A stretch of 24,711 nucleotides of DNA, from positions 1 to 24,711 of IMG/VR virus record IMGVR_UViG_3300025483_000069; one strand, written 5' to 3'. A program made the translations under genes and the position numbers. This DNA comes from a virus. The notes under the pieces were generated by a model. That model was not told where the DNA came from, made no database searches, and saw nothing but the letters and a program-made list of their open reading frames with translations. Shown here one piece after another: positions 1 through 6,554 of this stretch. The first letter of the stretch is position 1. Each line of letters begins with the position of its first letter.

Positions 1-1
1 C

Positions 2-484
2 TCTGACTCTGCCTCTTCTTCTGACTCTGCCTCTTCTTCAGACTCTTCTTCTGACTCTGCCTCTTCTTCTGACTCTGCCTCTTCTTCTGACTCTGCCTCT
101 TCTTCTGACTCTGCCTCTTCTTCTGACTCTGCCTCTTCTTCTGACTCTGCCTCTTCTGACTCTGCCTCCTCTTCAGACTCTGCCTCTTCTTCTGACTCTG
201 CCTCTTCTTCTGACTCTGCCTCTTCTGCCTCCTCTTCAGACTCCGCCTCTTCTTCTGACTCAGCCTCTTCTTCTGACTCTGCCTCCTCTTCTGACTCTGC
301 CTCTTCTTCTGACTCTGCCTCCTCTTCTGACTCTGCCTCTTCTGCCTCCTCTTCTGACTCTGCCTCTTCTTCAGACTCAGCCTCTTCTTCAGCCTCTTCT
401 TCAGACTCAGCCTCTTCTTCTGACTCTGATTCAAGTTCTTCTTTACATTCTTCAGATTCTTCTTCAGATTCTTCTTCAGATTCT
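2..484 (+). repeat. Tandem 18/15/12-nt repeats encoding DSASSS-type units
   Basis: The basic unit is GACTCTGCCTCTTCTTCT (18 nt), mixed with 15-nt and 12-nt shorter versions. All unit lengths are multiples of three, so the reading frame is kept throughout. Synonymous changes (TCT/TCA, GCC/GCT, TCT/TCC) are scattered between copies. The last units drift to GAT TCT TCT TCA. The structure is prone to copy-number change by slippage or recombination. Confidence 0.95.
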
Positions 485-550
485 AGTGGGTCTGCTAAGA
501 GTTTCTCATCAGTATCAGAATCTCAAGCACAACTCATTGGCGTCGGGTAA
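2..550 (+). CDS. C-terminal part of a Ser/Asp/Ala-rich repeat protein (5' end outside window)
   Basis: One open frame runs from the left edge to a TAA at 548-550 (182 visible residues). It is almost entirely Asp-Ser-Ala-Ser-Ser-Ser type repeats, then a short non-repetitive end (SGSAKSFSSVSESQAQLIGVG-like, last residues LIGVG). The sequence resembles Ser-rich or Ser-Asp stalk regions of surface adhesins; in a phage the likely carrier is a tail fibre or other exposed virion protein, which is inference. Two glycosyltransferase genes follow directly, so the serines are candidate O-glycosylation sites. The opposite strand is also open here (Glu-Glu-Ala-Glu-Ser repeats), but that frame has no ATG, GTG or TTG in the window and begins just after a stop, so I favour the + strand. 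No fold can be recognised. Confidence 0.7.
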   Translation, partial: SDSASSSDSASSSDSSSDSASSSDSASSSDSASSSDSASSSDSASSSDSASSDSASSSDSASSSDSASSSDSASSASSSDSASSSDSASSSDSASSSDSASSSDSASSSDSASSASSSDSASSSDSASSSASSSDSASSSDSDSSSSLHSSDSSSDSSSDSSGSAKSFSSVSESQAQLIGVG

Positions 551-576
551 TGTGTTGAAACGAAAAAATAACGACT

Positions 577-1248
577 ATGAAGAACCTAACTGACTGGTTT
601 GATCGCGTTTACGTGATCAACTGCGCTCATAGACCAGACCGTCTTGAAGAGACGAAGAAGCATCTTGAAGAGACTAGAATGGCGGACAACGACAAGGTCC
701 ACTATTATCCTGCTATAATCGGTGACTGGGTAACTCATCCTGCCGATTGGGGTTCCGGTAGAGGAGCGTGGGGTTGTCTGCGTTCTCACCAAAGAATTCT
801 GGAAGATGTCCTCCACGCTAGAGATGATCGTCATATGATGACTTTAAATAATGTTTTGATACTGGAAGACGACGTCATATTCAAAGAAGACTCTTTAGAG
901 AAGCTTAACGAGTTTATGGAAGATGTGCCGGAGGATTGGGGGCAGATTTATTTAGGTGGTCAGCACCGCAGGACTCCTAAAGATACAGACATCCCTAATG
1001 TTAGAATTGGTAATTCTATTAACCGGACACACGCACACGCAATCAACGGGTCTTCAATAACAGCAGTCTACAGACACATATCTTATGCGACGGACTACCG
1101 GAATACTAACAAGCACGTTGACCACCAACTTGAAGTAGCGCATCGACGTAAGGACTGGCCCGTTTACTGCCCGAAAGAGTGGATCGCAGGCCAGAGAGCT
1201 GGTTCGTCGAATATCAGTGGTAAGGTGAACGAGACTAAGTTTTGGTAA
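577..1248 (+). CDS. Glycosyltransferase family 25 (LPS/collagen-type)
   Basis: This 223-residue protein has the GT25 layout. An N-terminal strand with RVYVINCAHRPDRLE (about residues 10-24) corresponds to the family's vINLdrRpdR motif. GAWGCLRSHQRILE (63-76) matches the GaiGCalSH block. LILEDDV (94-100) carries the acidic metal/nucleotide-sugar motif, and VDHQL lies at 181-185. GT25 enzymes transfer hexoses, for example galactose onto lipooligosaccharide or onto hydroxylysine in proteins. The length is near the usual catalytic domain and there is no signal peptide or membrane segment, so it should act in the host cytoplasm. It starts 26 nt after the Ser-rich gene and overlaps the region just before the next gene. 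The acceptor could be host LPS or a virion protein; the position favours the latter, by inference. Confidence 0.88.
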   Translation: MKNLTDWFDRVYVINCAHRPDRLEETKKHLEETRMADNDKVHYYPAIIGDWVTHPADWGSGRGAWGCLRSHQRILEDVLHARDDRHMMTLNNVLILEDDVIFKEDSLEKLNEFMEDVPEDWGQIYLGGQHRRTPKDTDIPNVRIGNSINRTHAHAINGSSITAVYRHISYATDYRNTNKHVDHQLEVAHRRKDWPVYCPKEWIAGQRAGSSNISGKVNETKFW

Positions 1249-1250
1249 TT

Positions 1251-2300
1251 ATGGAACAGTTCCACAGTCGTAGTGATTTAGTTAGGGGGTTAAAGGGAGT
1301 GGGGGTTGAGCTGGGCGTAGCTAATGGATGGTTTTCTGATAGAATCCTTAGATGCAGTAACTTAAATAAACTATACTCTATCGATATGTGGGCGGGGGAT
1401 AGAGGACACGATTTTCAACAATACAATAAAGCACTAGAGCTTCTAAGTATCCACGGGGAGAGGAGTGCTGTGGTGAGAGCTAAATTCCAAGAAATAGTAA
1501 ATCAATTTGATGATGGGTATTTTGATTTCATATATATAGACGGATATGCCCATTCAGGACAAGACTCAGGTAAAACTTTAAATGATTGGTGGCCAAAACT
1601 TAAAAAGGGGGGTTTATTTTCTGGTCATGATTATTCCTACAGTAGGTGGCCTGATACCTTTAATAAGGTCAACGAATTTCTAAATAAAGAAGATTTGAAA
1701 TTAATGGGTGTTACTAAAGACAAAGACCCATCATGGTATCTTAGAAAGCCACCACTTGCAGAACCGTTGCCCGATGTACTTCTAATAGGGAATAGCCCGC
1801 TAGCATTATCTGATAAAAGGGGCAAAGAAATTGACGAGTTTCAAGGTGAAGTTGTGCGTTTTAATAATGCAGTAACTAAATCATACGAAGAAAAATTAGG
1901 TTCGCGAACTGATGTGTGGTGTACGTGGGGTGGTTGCCCAAGTCCTAATAGCGACATGGCTAAAACAAAAAAAATTCTTTTTAGTATCCCCTTAAAATTC
2001 AACAAGAAATGCTTAGACGCATGGGGGTCGTTATCGAATTGGGAAAGGGAAGTAGTTCATGAGGACTCATTTTATCGGGCAAAACATCAAATGAATTATC
2101 ACCCTAGTAGTGGGGCAATCGCCGCTTCTCATTACATAAACAAAGGGCAAAAAGTGTATATCTATGGTTTTTCTCACTTCGATAATTCATTTAGCCATCA
2201 TTACTGGAATTCTAATGTGGTGAACAGGGACCACTCTCCAGCAAAAGAGAAGGAATGGTTCTCAAAAAAGATCTCTCAAGGTCTTATTCACCCACTGTAA
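1251..2300 (+). CDS. Methyltransferase-GT29 (sialyltransferase-like) fusion
   Basis: This 349-residue protein has two domains. Residues 1-160 look like a class I SAM-dependent methyltransferase (Methyltransf_24-like): VELGVANG (19-26) is motif I, YSIDMW has the post-I Asp45, FIYIDG is at 93-98 and GHDYS at 125-129. Residues 175-340 match GT29: a sialylmotif L (LLIGNSPL, GKEIDEF, VVRFNNA; 177-207), motif S (PSSGAIAAS then KVYIYGFS; 285-308), a motif III-like HHYW (316-319), and motif VS as H328-x4-E333. GT29 enzymes transfer sialic acid from CMP-sialic acid. I start at ATG 1251, 2 nt after the previous stop; an in-frame TTG at 1242 is less likely. The gene looks more AT-rich than its neighbours, suggesting separate acquisition. 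Donor and acceptor are unknown. Confidence 0.85.
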   Translation: MEQFHSRSDLVRGLKGVGVELGVANGWFSDRILRCSNLNKLYSIDMWAGDRGHDFQQYNKALELLSIHGERSAVVRAKFQEIVNQFDDGYFDFIYIDGYAHSGQDSGKTLNDWWPKLKKGGLFSGHDYSYSRWPDTFNKVNEFLNKEDLKLMGVTKDKDPSWYLRKPPLAEPLPDVLLIGNSPLALSDKRGKEIDEFQGEVVRFNNAVTKSYEEKLGSRTDVWCTWGGCPSPNSDMAKTKKILFSIPLKFNKKCLDAWGSLSNWEREVVHEDSFYRAKHQMNYHPSSGAIAASHYINKGQKVYIYGFSHFDNSFSHHYWNSNVVNRDHSPAKEKEWFSKKISQGLIHPL

Positions 2301-2329
2301 TCTCTTTAAACAGCCCTATTTCTCAGTGA

Positions 2330-2358
2330 TTGACTTTACTTTAGCCTAATTGTAAGGT
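2330..2358 (+). promoter_or_regulatory. Sigma70-like promoter for a predicted leaderless mRNA
   Basis: TTGACT (2330-2335), a 17-nt spacer, then TAAGGT (2353-2358). The ATG of the next gene lies 6 nt after the -10 hexamer, so the expected transcription start is the A of ATG 2365. There is no Shine-Dalgarno sequence. The same layout occurs at 18458-18486. It lies in the 64-nt gap between the GT29 fusion and the next gene, the largest gap in the left block. Confidence 0.6.
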
Positions 2359-2364
2359 TATCCC

Positions 2365-3327
2365 ATGCCAGCTTTGACCGTAAAGGCCGTAACTAAAGCC
2401 TTATCAGAATACGTCCGGCCTGACGAAGACCTTGTAGCCAAGCTGAACTTAGTCATGCCCCGCCTCTACGCGATGGGGATGTGGAAGGATCTACTCTATG
2501 ACTGGTCTATTGAGACTACGAACGATTATTTCGCGTTGCCTGAGCATTCTGAGAGCCTTTTAGGGGCTATGCTACAAGATTCTCCGGTAGAAGCCCGTTC
2601 TCAGTGGCATGATTACCGGATTGGGGGCTATGCGAAGGCAGGCCCCTCACCTATTTTTGGGGTCGTCGATGATGGTTACCACCCCACAAAAGAGGATATA
2701 ATTTATGAGACCTTGAGTGATGGAGACTTAGTCGTAGTAAATCACGTTCAACCCGCGACAAATCTACCTTCAGAAGGGTCTATTACTATAGTTTATGGGC
2801 GCAGCACAGACTCTGTGTTCGGGGAAGACTCTGTCGCGACCCATACATTTAATCTAAATGGGTCGCAATTATCTACTCCTAGTTCAGACATCTCTAGTAT
2901 CAAATCTATTAGTTTTGAAGACGTTCCAGAGTCAGTTAAGGTCTGTTATGACTACCAAGCAGCAGGGTCTGATTCTGTAACAATTACACTAGCCGTAGTC
3001 AAAGGCGACGGCGTAGCTCGCTACCGTCGATTCCGGTTTAGTAATCCTTCCGCTGAGGTTAAGAATATAAAGCTTCTACTCAAGCGGGCGTGGGAGCCAG
3101 TCCTTGTTCAAGACGATCTAATCTATTTAGGCAATCTAAATGCTATTAAACACGGCCTTTTAGGTATGTTAGCGGAGGATAATGCAGATTTAGAACGCGC
3201 TCAATACCACTGGACGATCTGCCAAAAGCTTCTGGACGAGGAGCTAGACGCTGCCAGAGGAGCCGCTAAACCACGAGTTTCTCTAGACCCGTCAGGGTCT
3301 AGGTCCACAATCCCCAATATAATCTAA
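2365..3327 (+). CDS. Probable virion structural protein
   Basis: This 320-residue protein has no enzymatic motif and no signal peptide. The N-terminal part (VTKALSEYVRPDEDLVAKLN, then MPRLYAMGMWKDLLYDWSI) is helical. A beta-rich central section (about 80-230) includes SITIVYGRSTDS and VTITLAVVKGDGVARYRRFRF. The C-terminal helical part (about 255-295, LLGMLAEDNADLERAQYHW) resembles segments of phage neck/adaptor or tail-tube-associated proteins, where a DLxxAxxxW helix is common. It sits between the glycosyltransferases and the lysis cassette, and its own promoter fits late expression. A structural role is inferred from architecture and position; the exact function is unknown. ATG 2365 is supported by the promoter placement. 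Confidence 0.7.
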   Translation: MPALTVKAVTKALSEYVRPDEDLVAKLNLVMPRLYAMGMWKDLLYDWSIETTNDYFALPEHSESLLGAMLQDSPVEARSQWHDYRIGGYAKAGPSPIFGVVDDGYHPTKEDIIYETLSDGDLVVVNHVQPATNLPSEGSITIVYGRSTDSVFGEDSVATHTFNLNGSQLSTPSSDISSIKSISFEDVPESVKVCYDYQAAGSDSVTITLAVVKGDGVARYRRFRFSNPSAEVKNIKLLLKRAWEPVLVQDDLIYLGNLNAIKHGLLGMLAEDNADLERAQYHWTICQKLLDEELDAARGAAKPRVSLDPSGSRSTIPNII

Positions 3328-3328
3328 A

Positions 3329-3508
3329 ATGTTTCAACACCTCACACACCCTATATCTGGTATCGTTGGTTCCGCCATCGCTTTCATGTCAACCTTACCA
3401 GAGAATCTGGATATGGGTATCCAACTGCTCTCGACTTTTCTCGGCTTGATAATCGCCGTCCTCTCTGCTATAACGGCAGTTGAAAAATTCCGCAACCGCA
3501 AGAAATGA
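3329..3508 (+). CDS. Small two-TM protein, holin-like
   Basis: This 59-residue ORF starts 1 nt after the preceding stop codon. It has two hydrophobic segments: ISGIVGSAIAFMSTL (about 9-23) and a longer one at about 31-51 (LLSTFLGLIIAVLSAITAV), and ends in a basic tail (EKFRNRKK). This is the layout of a class II holin, which permeabilises the inner membrane at the end of infection. Its stop overlaps the next start by 4 nt (ATGA), and an endolysin lies two genes further on. The holin assignment rests on size, topology and context, not on a recognised family. Confidence 0.7.
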   Translation: MFQHLTHPISGIVGSAIAFMSTLPENLDMGIQLLSTFLGLIIAVLSAITAVEKFRNRKK

Positions 3509-3684
3509 TTGATTACATTTTAGAAAACAAAGAGCAACTCTTCGGGGTTGTCACCGCCGTCATTGCAGCCGCGTCCGCTATCGCTGCCCTTACACCGACG
3601 CCGAAGGATGATACCTTTATCGGTAAGGCATACAAGATCGTTGACTGGCTCGCGCTTAACGTGTTCAAGGCCAAAGATAAGTGA
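3505..3684 (+). CDS. Small one-TM protein, holin/lysis-associated
   Basis: This 59-residue protein overlaps its neighbours by 4 nt on each side. One membrane segment (FGVVTAVIAAASAIAALTP, about 13-31) is followed by PTPKDDTFIGKAYKIVDWLA and a Lys-rich end. This pattern, a short TM helix followed by a TPxxDD motif and a conserved basic amphipathic segment, recurs in phage lysis regions and is often annotated as a putative holin. It could be the holin itself, with the upstream two-TM protein acting as an antiholin or partner; the sequence alone cannot decide. Confidence 0.75.
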   Translation: MIDYILENKEQLFGVVTAVIAAASAIAALTPTPKDDTFIGKAYKIVDWLALNVFKAKDK

Positions 3685-3890
3685 TTAAACTGCTCACTGA
3701 GCTGATCAAGGCATACGTAGCTATGCTTAACTGGAAAAGAAGGCGACATATTTATGAACTGGAAGACGAAATCGACGATCTCGCTGCTGACGGCTCTCCT
3801 GCTGCCAAGCTGCGTATCGAGAGGCTATCGCGACGCCTCCGCTTTGAACAGAAGTGCGCTCTACGATCCACCAACAGTGACCTTAATTAA
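3681..3890 (+). CDS. Short coiled-coil protein, possible i-spanin-like partner
   Basis: This 69-residue protein starts with GTG in a 4-nt GTGA overlap with the previous gene. The N-terminus (MIKLLTELIKAYVAMLNW) is amphipathic with charged residues rather than a clean membrane segment. Residues 25-57 (YELEDEIDDLAADGSPAAKL and LRIERLSRRLRFEQ) form a likely coiled coil. The lipoprotein gene below begins inside it in the +1 frame, the classic nested layout of Rz/Rz1 spanin genes. A real i-spanin normally has a clear N-terminal TM helix, so the role is uncertain; related short proteins are common near phage endolysins. Confidence 0.65.
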   Translation: MIKLLTELIKAYVAMLNWKRRRHIYELEDEIDDLAADGSPAAKLRIERLSRRLRFEQKCALRSTNSDLN

Positions 3891-3990
3891 CGGGGCTGAG
3901 TATCGGTTTAAGGAAGGCACCTTCGTCGGCAGTGGTCAGAAGTTCCACAGTGACTACAGCTACCGCCGCGCTATTATTATTGGTAAATGA
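3754..3990 (+). CDS. Rz1-like outer-membrane lipoprotein (o-spanin candidate)
   Basis: This 78-residue ORF begins within the preceding gene in another frame and ends with a 4-nt ATGA overlap into the endolysin gene. Residues 1-20 form a lipoprotein signal: MNWKTK, a hydrophobic core (ISLLTALLLP), and a lipobox ending LLPSC with the lipidated Cys20. The mature part would be about 59 residues. A small lipoprotein nested in an upstream coiled-coil gene next to an endolysin is the hallmark of an o-spanin, which helps disrupt the outer membrane and implies a Gram-negative host. It lacks the proline-rich stretch of lambda Rz1. Confidence 0.75.
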   Translation: MNWKTKSTISLLTALLLPSCVSRGYRDASALNRSALYDPPTVTLINGAEYRFKEGTFVGSGQKFHSDYSYRRAIIIGK

Positions 3991-4640
3991 AGCCAAGCGA
4001 AATACTCGACAAGATTTTAGAATTAGTAGCCGCTTACAGAGTGGCTAAAGCTGCTAAACGTAAGAAGGTCAAGAAGCTAAAAAAAGTCGCTATTTGTGTC
4101 GGACACAGCCGGATCGGAGATAAAGGCGCAAACTCTGTCGGGGGTGTGGACGAGTGGACTTACAACAAGAAGGTCGCAGACCTGTTGCAGAACCACCTAC
4201 GCCATCAAGGAATTGATTCGGTTGTCTTTGACGATTATCCGTCAGAAAGCTACGGACGTGCGATGGATTGGATTGCACAGAGCGTAGCAAAAGAAAAATG
4301 CGACATTGCGATTGAGCTGCATTTTAACAGTTACTCCAGCTCTAAGGCTGAGGGCTACGAATACCTCTACTACCACACGAGCAATAACGGACGACGTTTA
4401 GCCGAGTGTTTTAGTAAAGCGCAATCCGAAACTTTTAAGGTGCAGAAAAATAGGGGCGTAAAAGCAATTGAGTCTGACGGTCGTGGGGCTGGGTTCTTGA
4501 GAAGCGTCCCACCACCTGCCGTGATCTGCGAGCCTTTCTTCGGAAGTTCTCCGAAGGAATGGATTCTCTTTGACTCAAAGCACTCACTACTAGCCGACAC
4601 ATACGCACAAGCGATTGTCGAATACTTTAACAACGCATGA
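3987..4640 (+). CDS. N-acetylmuramoyl-L-alanine amidase (Amidase_3), endolysin
   Basis: This 217-residue protein cleaves the bond between N-acetylmuramic acid and L-alanine in peptidoglycan. The Amidase_3 motifs are all present: VAICVGHSR with Zn ligand His40, DEWTYN with Glu56, IELHFNS with His112, and the catalytic Glu182 in AVICEPFFG. There is no signal peptide, so it should depend on the holin. The N-terminal extension (about residues 1-32) is highly basic (KAAKRKKVKKLKK), unusual for the family, and could help it reach or disturb membranes. Gene order (holin-like, spanin-like, amidase) supports the endolysin role. Confidence 0.93.
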   Translation: MKPSEILDKILELVAAYRVAKAAKRKKVKKLKKVAICVGHSRIGDKGANSVGGVDEWTYNKKVADLLQNHLRHQGIDSVVFDDYPSESYGRAMDWIAQSVAKEKCDIAIELHFNSYSSSKAEGYEYLYYHTSNNGRRLAECFSKAQSETFKVQKNRGVKAIESDGRGAGFLRSVPPPAVICEPFFGSSPKEWILFDSKHSLLADTYAQAIVEYFNNA

Positions 4641-4852
4641 GAAATTACCGAAAAGAATACGATAACTATCAAGGTAAACCAGAACAGAAAAAGAATCGGG
4701 CCAGCCGTAATGGCGCACGTCGTAAGATGAAGAAGATTTTAGGTAAGCGGGTCAAAGGCAAGGACGTTGACCATAAGGACGGGAATCCGAAAAACAACTC
4801 GCGTCAAAATTTAAGATTACTCAGCAAATCAAGGAACAGGTCTAGAAAGTGA
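4637..4852 (+). CDS. Small HNH-type protein
   Basis: This 71-residue basic protein overlaps the amidase gene by 4 nt. It carries VDHKDGNPKNNSRQNLR (about 44-60), matching the DH...N...N core of HNH nucleases, including the final Asn and the NL pair. The N-terminal YRKEYDNYQGKPEQKKNRAS is also conserved in similar phage proteins, as I recall them. Phage HNH proteins of this kind are either homing endonucleases or helpers of DNA packaging next to terminase genes; here the terminase is far away on this map. The short length leaves only a minimal beta-beta-alpha core. Confidence 0.82.
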   Translation: MRNYRKEYDNYQGKPEQKKNRASRNGARRKMKKILGKRVKGKDVDHKDGNPKNNSRQNLRLLSKSRNRSRK

Positions 4853-5136
4853 AATCGCTAAAATCAGTCATGATCGCTGGTCAGCGGATCAAGATCCAAA
4901 AGGCTGAGTTAGATGATTGCTACGGACAGTATTTACACGAAAAACGAATAATCCAGTTGCACAAGAAATTACCAGAAAACGAAATAATACCAACTTTACG
5001 TCATGAAATGTTACACGCCGCCTTCCATATCTCAGGCATCTCGTTCTGCGAGAGCTTCCAAGAAGAAGCATGTATCCGTTGCATCGACGAGGTTTTCTTT
5101 CCGGCCTACGAACGAATCCTTAAACGCTTAAAATAA
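4849..5136 (+). CDS. Minimal zinc metalloprotease-like protein (HExxH)
   Basis: This 95-residue protein starts with GTG in a 4-nt overlap. RHEMLHAAFH (51-60) holds the HExxH zinc site (His52, Glu53, His56), and QEEACIRCID (71-80) supplies a likely third ligand Glu about 16-17 residues later, a gluzincin-like layout. The fold would be a small SprT/ImmA-like zincin core. Homologues in phages have no proven substrate. Proteolysis of a host or virion protein is possible; the small size also fits a scaffold with only residual activity. Confidence 0.75.
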   Translation: MKSLKSVMIAGQRIKIQKAELDDCYGQYLHEKRIIQLHKKLPENEIIPTLRHEMLHAAFHISGISFCESFQEEACIRCIDEVFFPAYERILKRLK

Positions 5137-5351
5137 TGAGTAAAAGAAAAGTTCTCAAGAAAGTTAAACGTAAGAAATCTAAGTCTCGCGTTAACGAAGC
5201 AGGAAACTATACGAAGCCTAAGATGCGTAAGCGTATGTTTAGAAGAATTTTAGCAGGAACAAAAGGCGGTAAAGCTGGCCAGTGGTCAGCCCGCAAAGCG
5301 CAGTTACTAGCAGCACGATATAAAAAAGCAGGAGGAGGATACAGAAACTAA
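5136..5351 (+). CDS. Small, very basic conserved phage protein
   Basis: This 71-residue protein overlaps its neighbours by 1 nt on each side. A Lys/Arg-rich N-terminus is followed by the conserved-looking block NEAGNYTKPKMRKRMFRRIL, and then GGKAGQWSARKAQLLAARYK and a GGGY end. I recall similar NYTKP...GQWSARKAQ...GGGY proteins in many phages, without known function. The charge suggests nucleic-acid binding, perhaps packaged with or coating DNA. Together with the next two genes it forms a cassette of basic proteins. Confidence 0.75.
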   Translation: MSKRKVLKKVKRKKSKSRVNEAGNYTKPKMRKRMFRRILAGTKGGKAGQWSARKAQLLAARYKKAGGGYRN

Positions 5352-5545
5352 TGAAAAAAGAAGATTTTAAACCACACATGATGTATGACAAAAACGGTAA
5401 AGGTTATATGGCCGAAACCTATGGACAACATTTAGCTATGTCTAAAAAAGGATACAAACACAAGAAAACAGCAAAAAAGTCTTCTACTAAAAAGAAGGTT
5501 AATAAAATAATTAGTAAGCGGTCTACTCCTAAGTCTGGATACTGA
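5351..5545 (+). CDS. Small Lys-rich protein of unknown function
   Basis: This 64-residue protein is tightly coupled to its neighbours by 1-nt overlaps. The N-terminus PHMMYDKNGKGYMAETYGQH resembles a short conserved motif seen in phage small proteins. The C-terminal half is Lys/Ser/Thr-rich (KKTAKKSSTKKKVNKIISKR), like histone tails or other DNA-binding tails. No enzyme motif is visible. It is probably co-expressed with the other basic proteins here; the function is unknown. Confidence 0.7.
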   Translation: MKKEDFKPHMMYDKNGKGYMAETYGQHLAMSKKGYKHKKTAKKSSTKKKVNKIISKRSTPKSGY

Positions 5546-5832
5546 TGCCAAAACGTAGGTCACAGAGATCTCTCGAAAATTGGACGCGGGAGAAATGGGG
5601 AACCAAATCCGGTAAACCGTCTTTGGAGACAGGTGAACGGTATTTGCCAAAAGCTGCGCGTGAAGCTTTAACCGACGAAGAGTATGCCCGAACTAGTCAG
5701 AAGAAAAGAGAAGGCATGAAGGCAGGTAAACAACACGTTAAGCAACCTAAAGGTATCGCGGAGAAGACCGCGAAGCATAGAAAAACGGCTAAGATTCTGA
5801 AGAACATACGCCGTAGAAAAGGTAAATTTTGA
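5545..5832 (+). CDS. DUF5872-like basic protein
   Basis: This 95-residue protein contains WTREKWGTKSGKPS (13-26), GERYLPKAAREALTDEEYAR (about 30-49) and TSQKKREGMKAGKQHVKQPK (about 50-69), a pattern I recognise as the DUF5872 family. Members are found in marine phages, cyanophages and giant viruses, and have no established function. It is strongly basic, so nucleic-acid binding is plausible. The next gene starts inside its stop codon region (4-nt overlap). The family call is from memory of the pattern. Confidence 0.8.
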   Translation: MPKRRSQRSLENWTREKWGTKSGKPSLETGERYLPKAAREALTDEEYARTSQKKREGMKAGKQHVKQPKGIAEKTAKHRKTAKILKNIRRRKGKF

Positions 5833-6347
5833 GTCGTTTCATACTCTACGAACCTACGCCAGAAGATGTCGCTGAAGCGTGCCGTAGGTCTGACGCCTTA
5901 GGAAATCTCAGGACATCGTTCACTAACGGTAAAGGAAACATGACTGGCTTCTTAGGTGAGGTCGCTTTTGAAAAAACTTTCAAGCAGTTCGACTACGTAG
6001 GAGATAAGTCTTACACTCACGACTACGAGTATAAAGGTCTGAAGGTTGACGTTAAGGCTAAGAGCTGCAACACCCCACCTAAGCTAAACTATAATGCTTC
6101 CGTAGTCAGGACTAAGTTTAGCAAATTTGAAGCCGACGTTTATTTCTTCATGCGAGTTCACAAAGGTCTGCGGAAAGTATGGCTCTGCGGATGGTCCCCT
6201 AAGAAATCCATCATACATAAGAAACGATTCAACGAGAGAGGCGAGCGCGACGCCGACGGATTTCGATTCAAAGCTGACGGCTACAACATAGAGATCAAGA
6301 GAACTCGTCGGCCAGACGCTTTCGAGTCACTCCTCCTCCGGCGGTAG
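5829..6347 (+). CDS. PD-(D/E)XK-like nuclease domain protein
   Basis: This 172-residue protein uses a TTG start overlapping the previous stop by 4 nt. GFLGEVAFEKTF (40-51, Glu44), DYEYKGLKVDVKAKS (65-79; Asp74-x-Lys76) and LNYNASVV follow the E...D...DxK order of restriction-endonuclease-like folds. WLCGW and FFMRV are probably the core strands after the active site. Such small stand-alone phage domains may cut host DNA, process ends or help recombination; the role here is not known. The gene is the last of the left block, and its 3' end overlaps the convergent minus-strand gene by 21 nt. Confidence 0.72.
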   Translation: MSRFILYEPTPEDVAEACRRSDALGNLRTSFTNGKGNMTGFLGEVAFEKTFKQFDYVGDKSYTHDYEYKGLKVDVKAKSCNTPPKLNYNASVVRTKFSKFEADVYFFMRVHKGLRKVWLCGWSPKKSIIHKKRFNERGERDADGFRFKADGYNIEIKRTRRPDAFESLLLRR

Positions 6348-6554
6348 GCAGTTATGGTGGATGTGGCCTGTCTTTTTATAAACGGGCCTTATACCGTTAG
6401 GAGCGACGAAATCTACAAACTCACTGAGAGGAGCATCTAAGTAAGCATCTATAACAGACGGGTCACCCCCAATTTGTTCTAAAATCTGCCGAAGTTCCAT
6501 CCAGAACTCACCGCAAAGTTCCTGCCTCCTGATCTGAAGATCTTCGTTTGTCAT
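6327..6554 (-). CDS. Small hypothetical protein at the end of the replication operon
   Basis: This 75-residue acidic protein (QLLEQIGG-like helical N-terminus, then DFVAPNGIRPVYKK and HIHHNCLPPEEE) has no recognised domain. It is the last gene of the minus-strand block and overlaps both the primase/helicase gene (47 nt at the ATG 6554 start) and the convergent + gene. An alternative ATG at 6500 (MELRQILEQ) would remove the overlap and has a GGTGAG-like sequence about 8 nt upstream. The HIHHNC segment could bind metal, but this is weak. Confidence 0.55.
   Translation of the reverse strand: MTNEDLQIRRQELCGEFWMELRQILEQIGGDPSVIDAYLDAPLSEFVDFVAPNGIRPVYKKTGHIHHNCLPPEEE

Noticed and set aside
2-484. 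CRISPR-like array
   Set aside because: Units are contiguous with no unique spacers and all lengths are multiples of three; it is a coding repeat.
1-500. Opposite-strand open frame with Glu-Glu-Ala-Glu-Ser repeats
   Set aside because: It is open through the repeat, but has no ATG, GTG or TTG in the window after the upstream stop, and all neighbours are on the + strand.
555-560. TTGAAA as a -35 box for the GT25 gene
   Set aside because: A -10 at 17 nt would fall inside the coding region; no suitable hexamer is found.
5333-5338. AGGAGG as a Shine-Dalgarno site for the gene at 5351
   Set aside because: It is 12 nt from the start and encodes the Gly-rich end of the previous protein, so it is probably coincidental.
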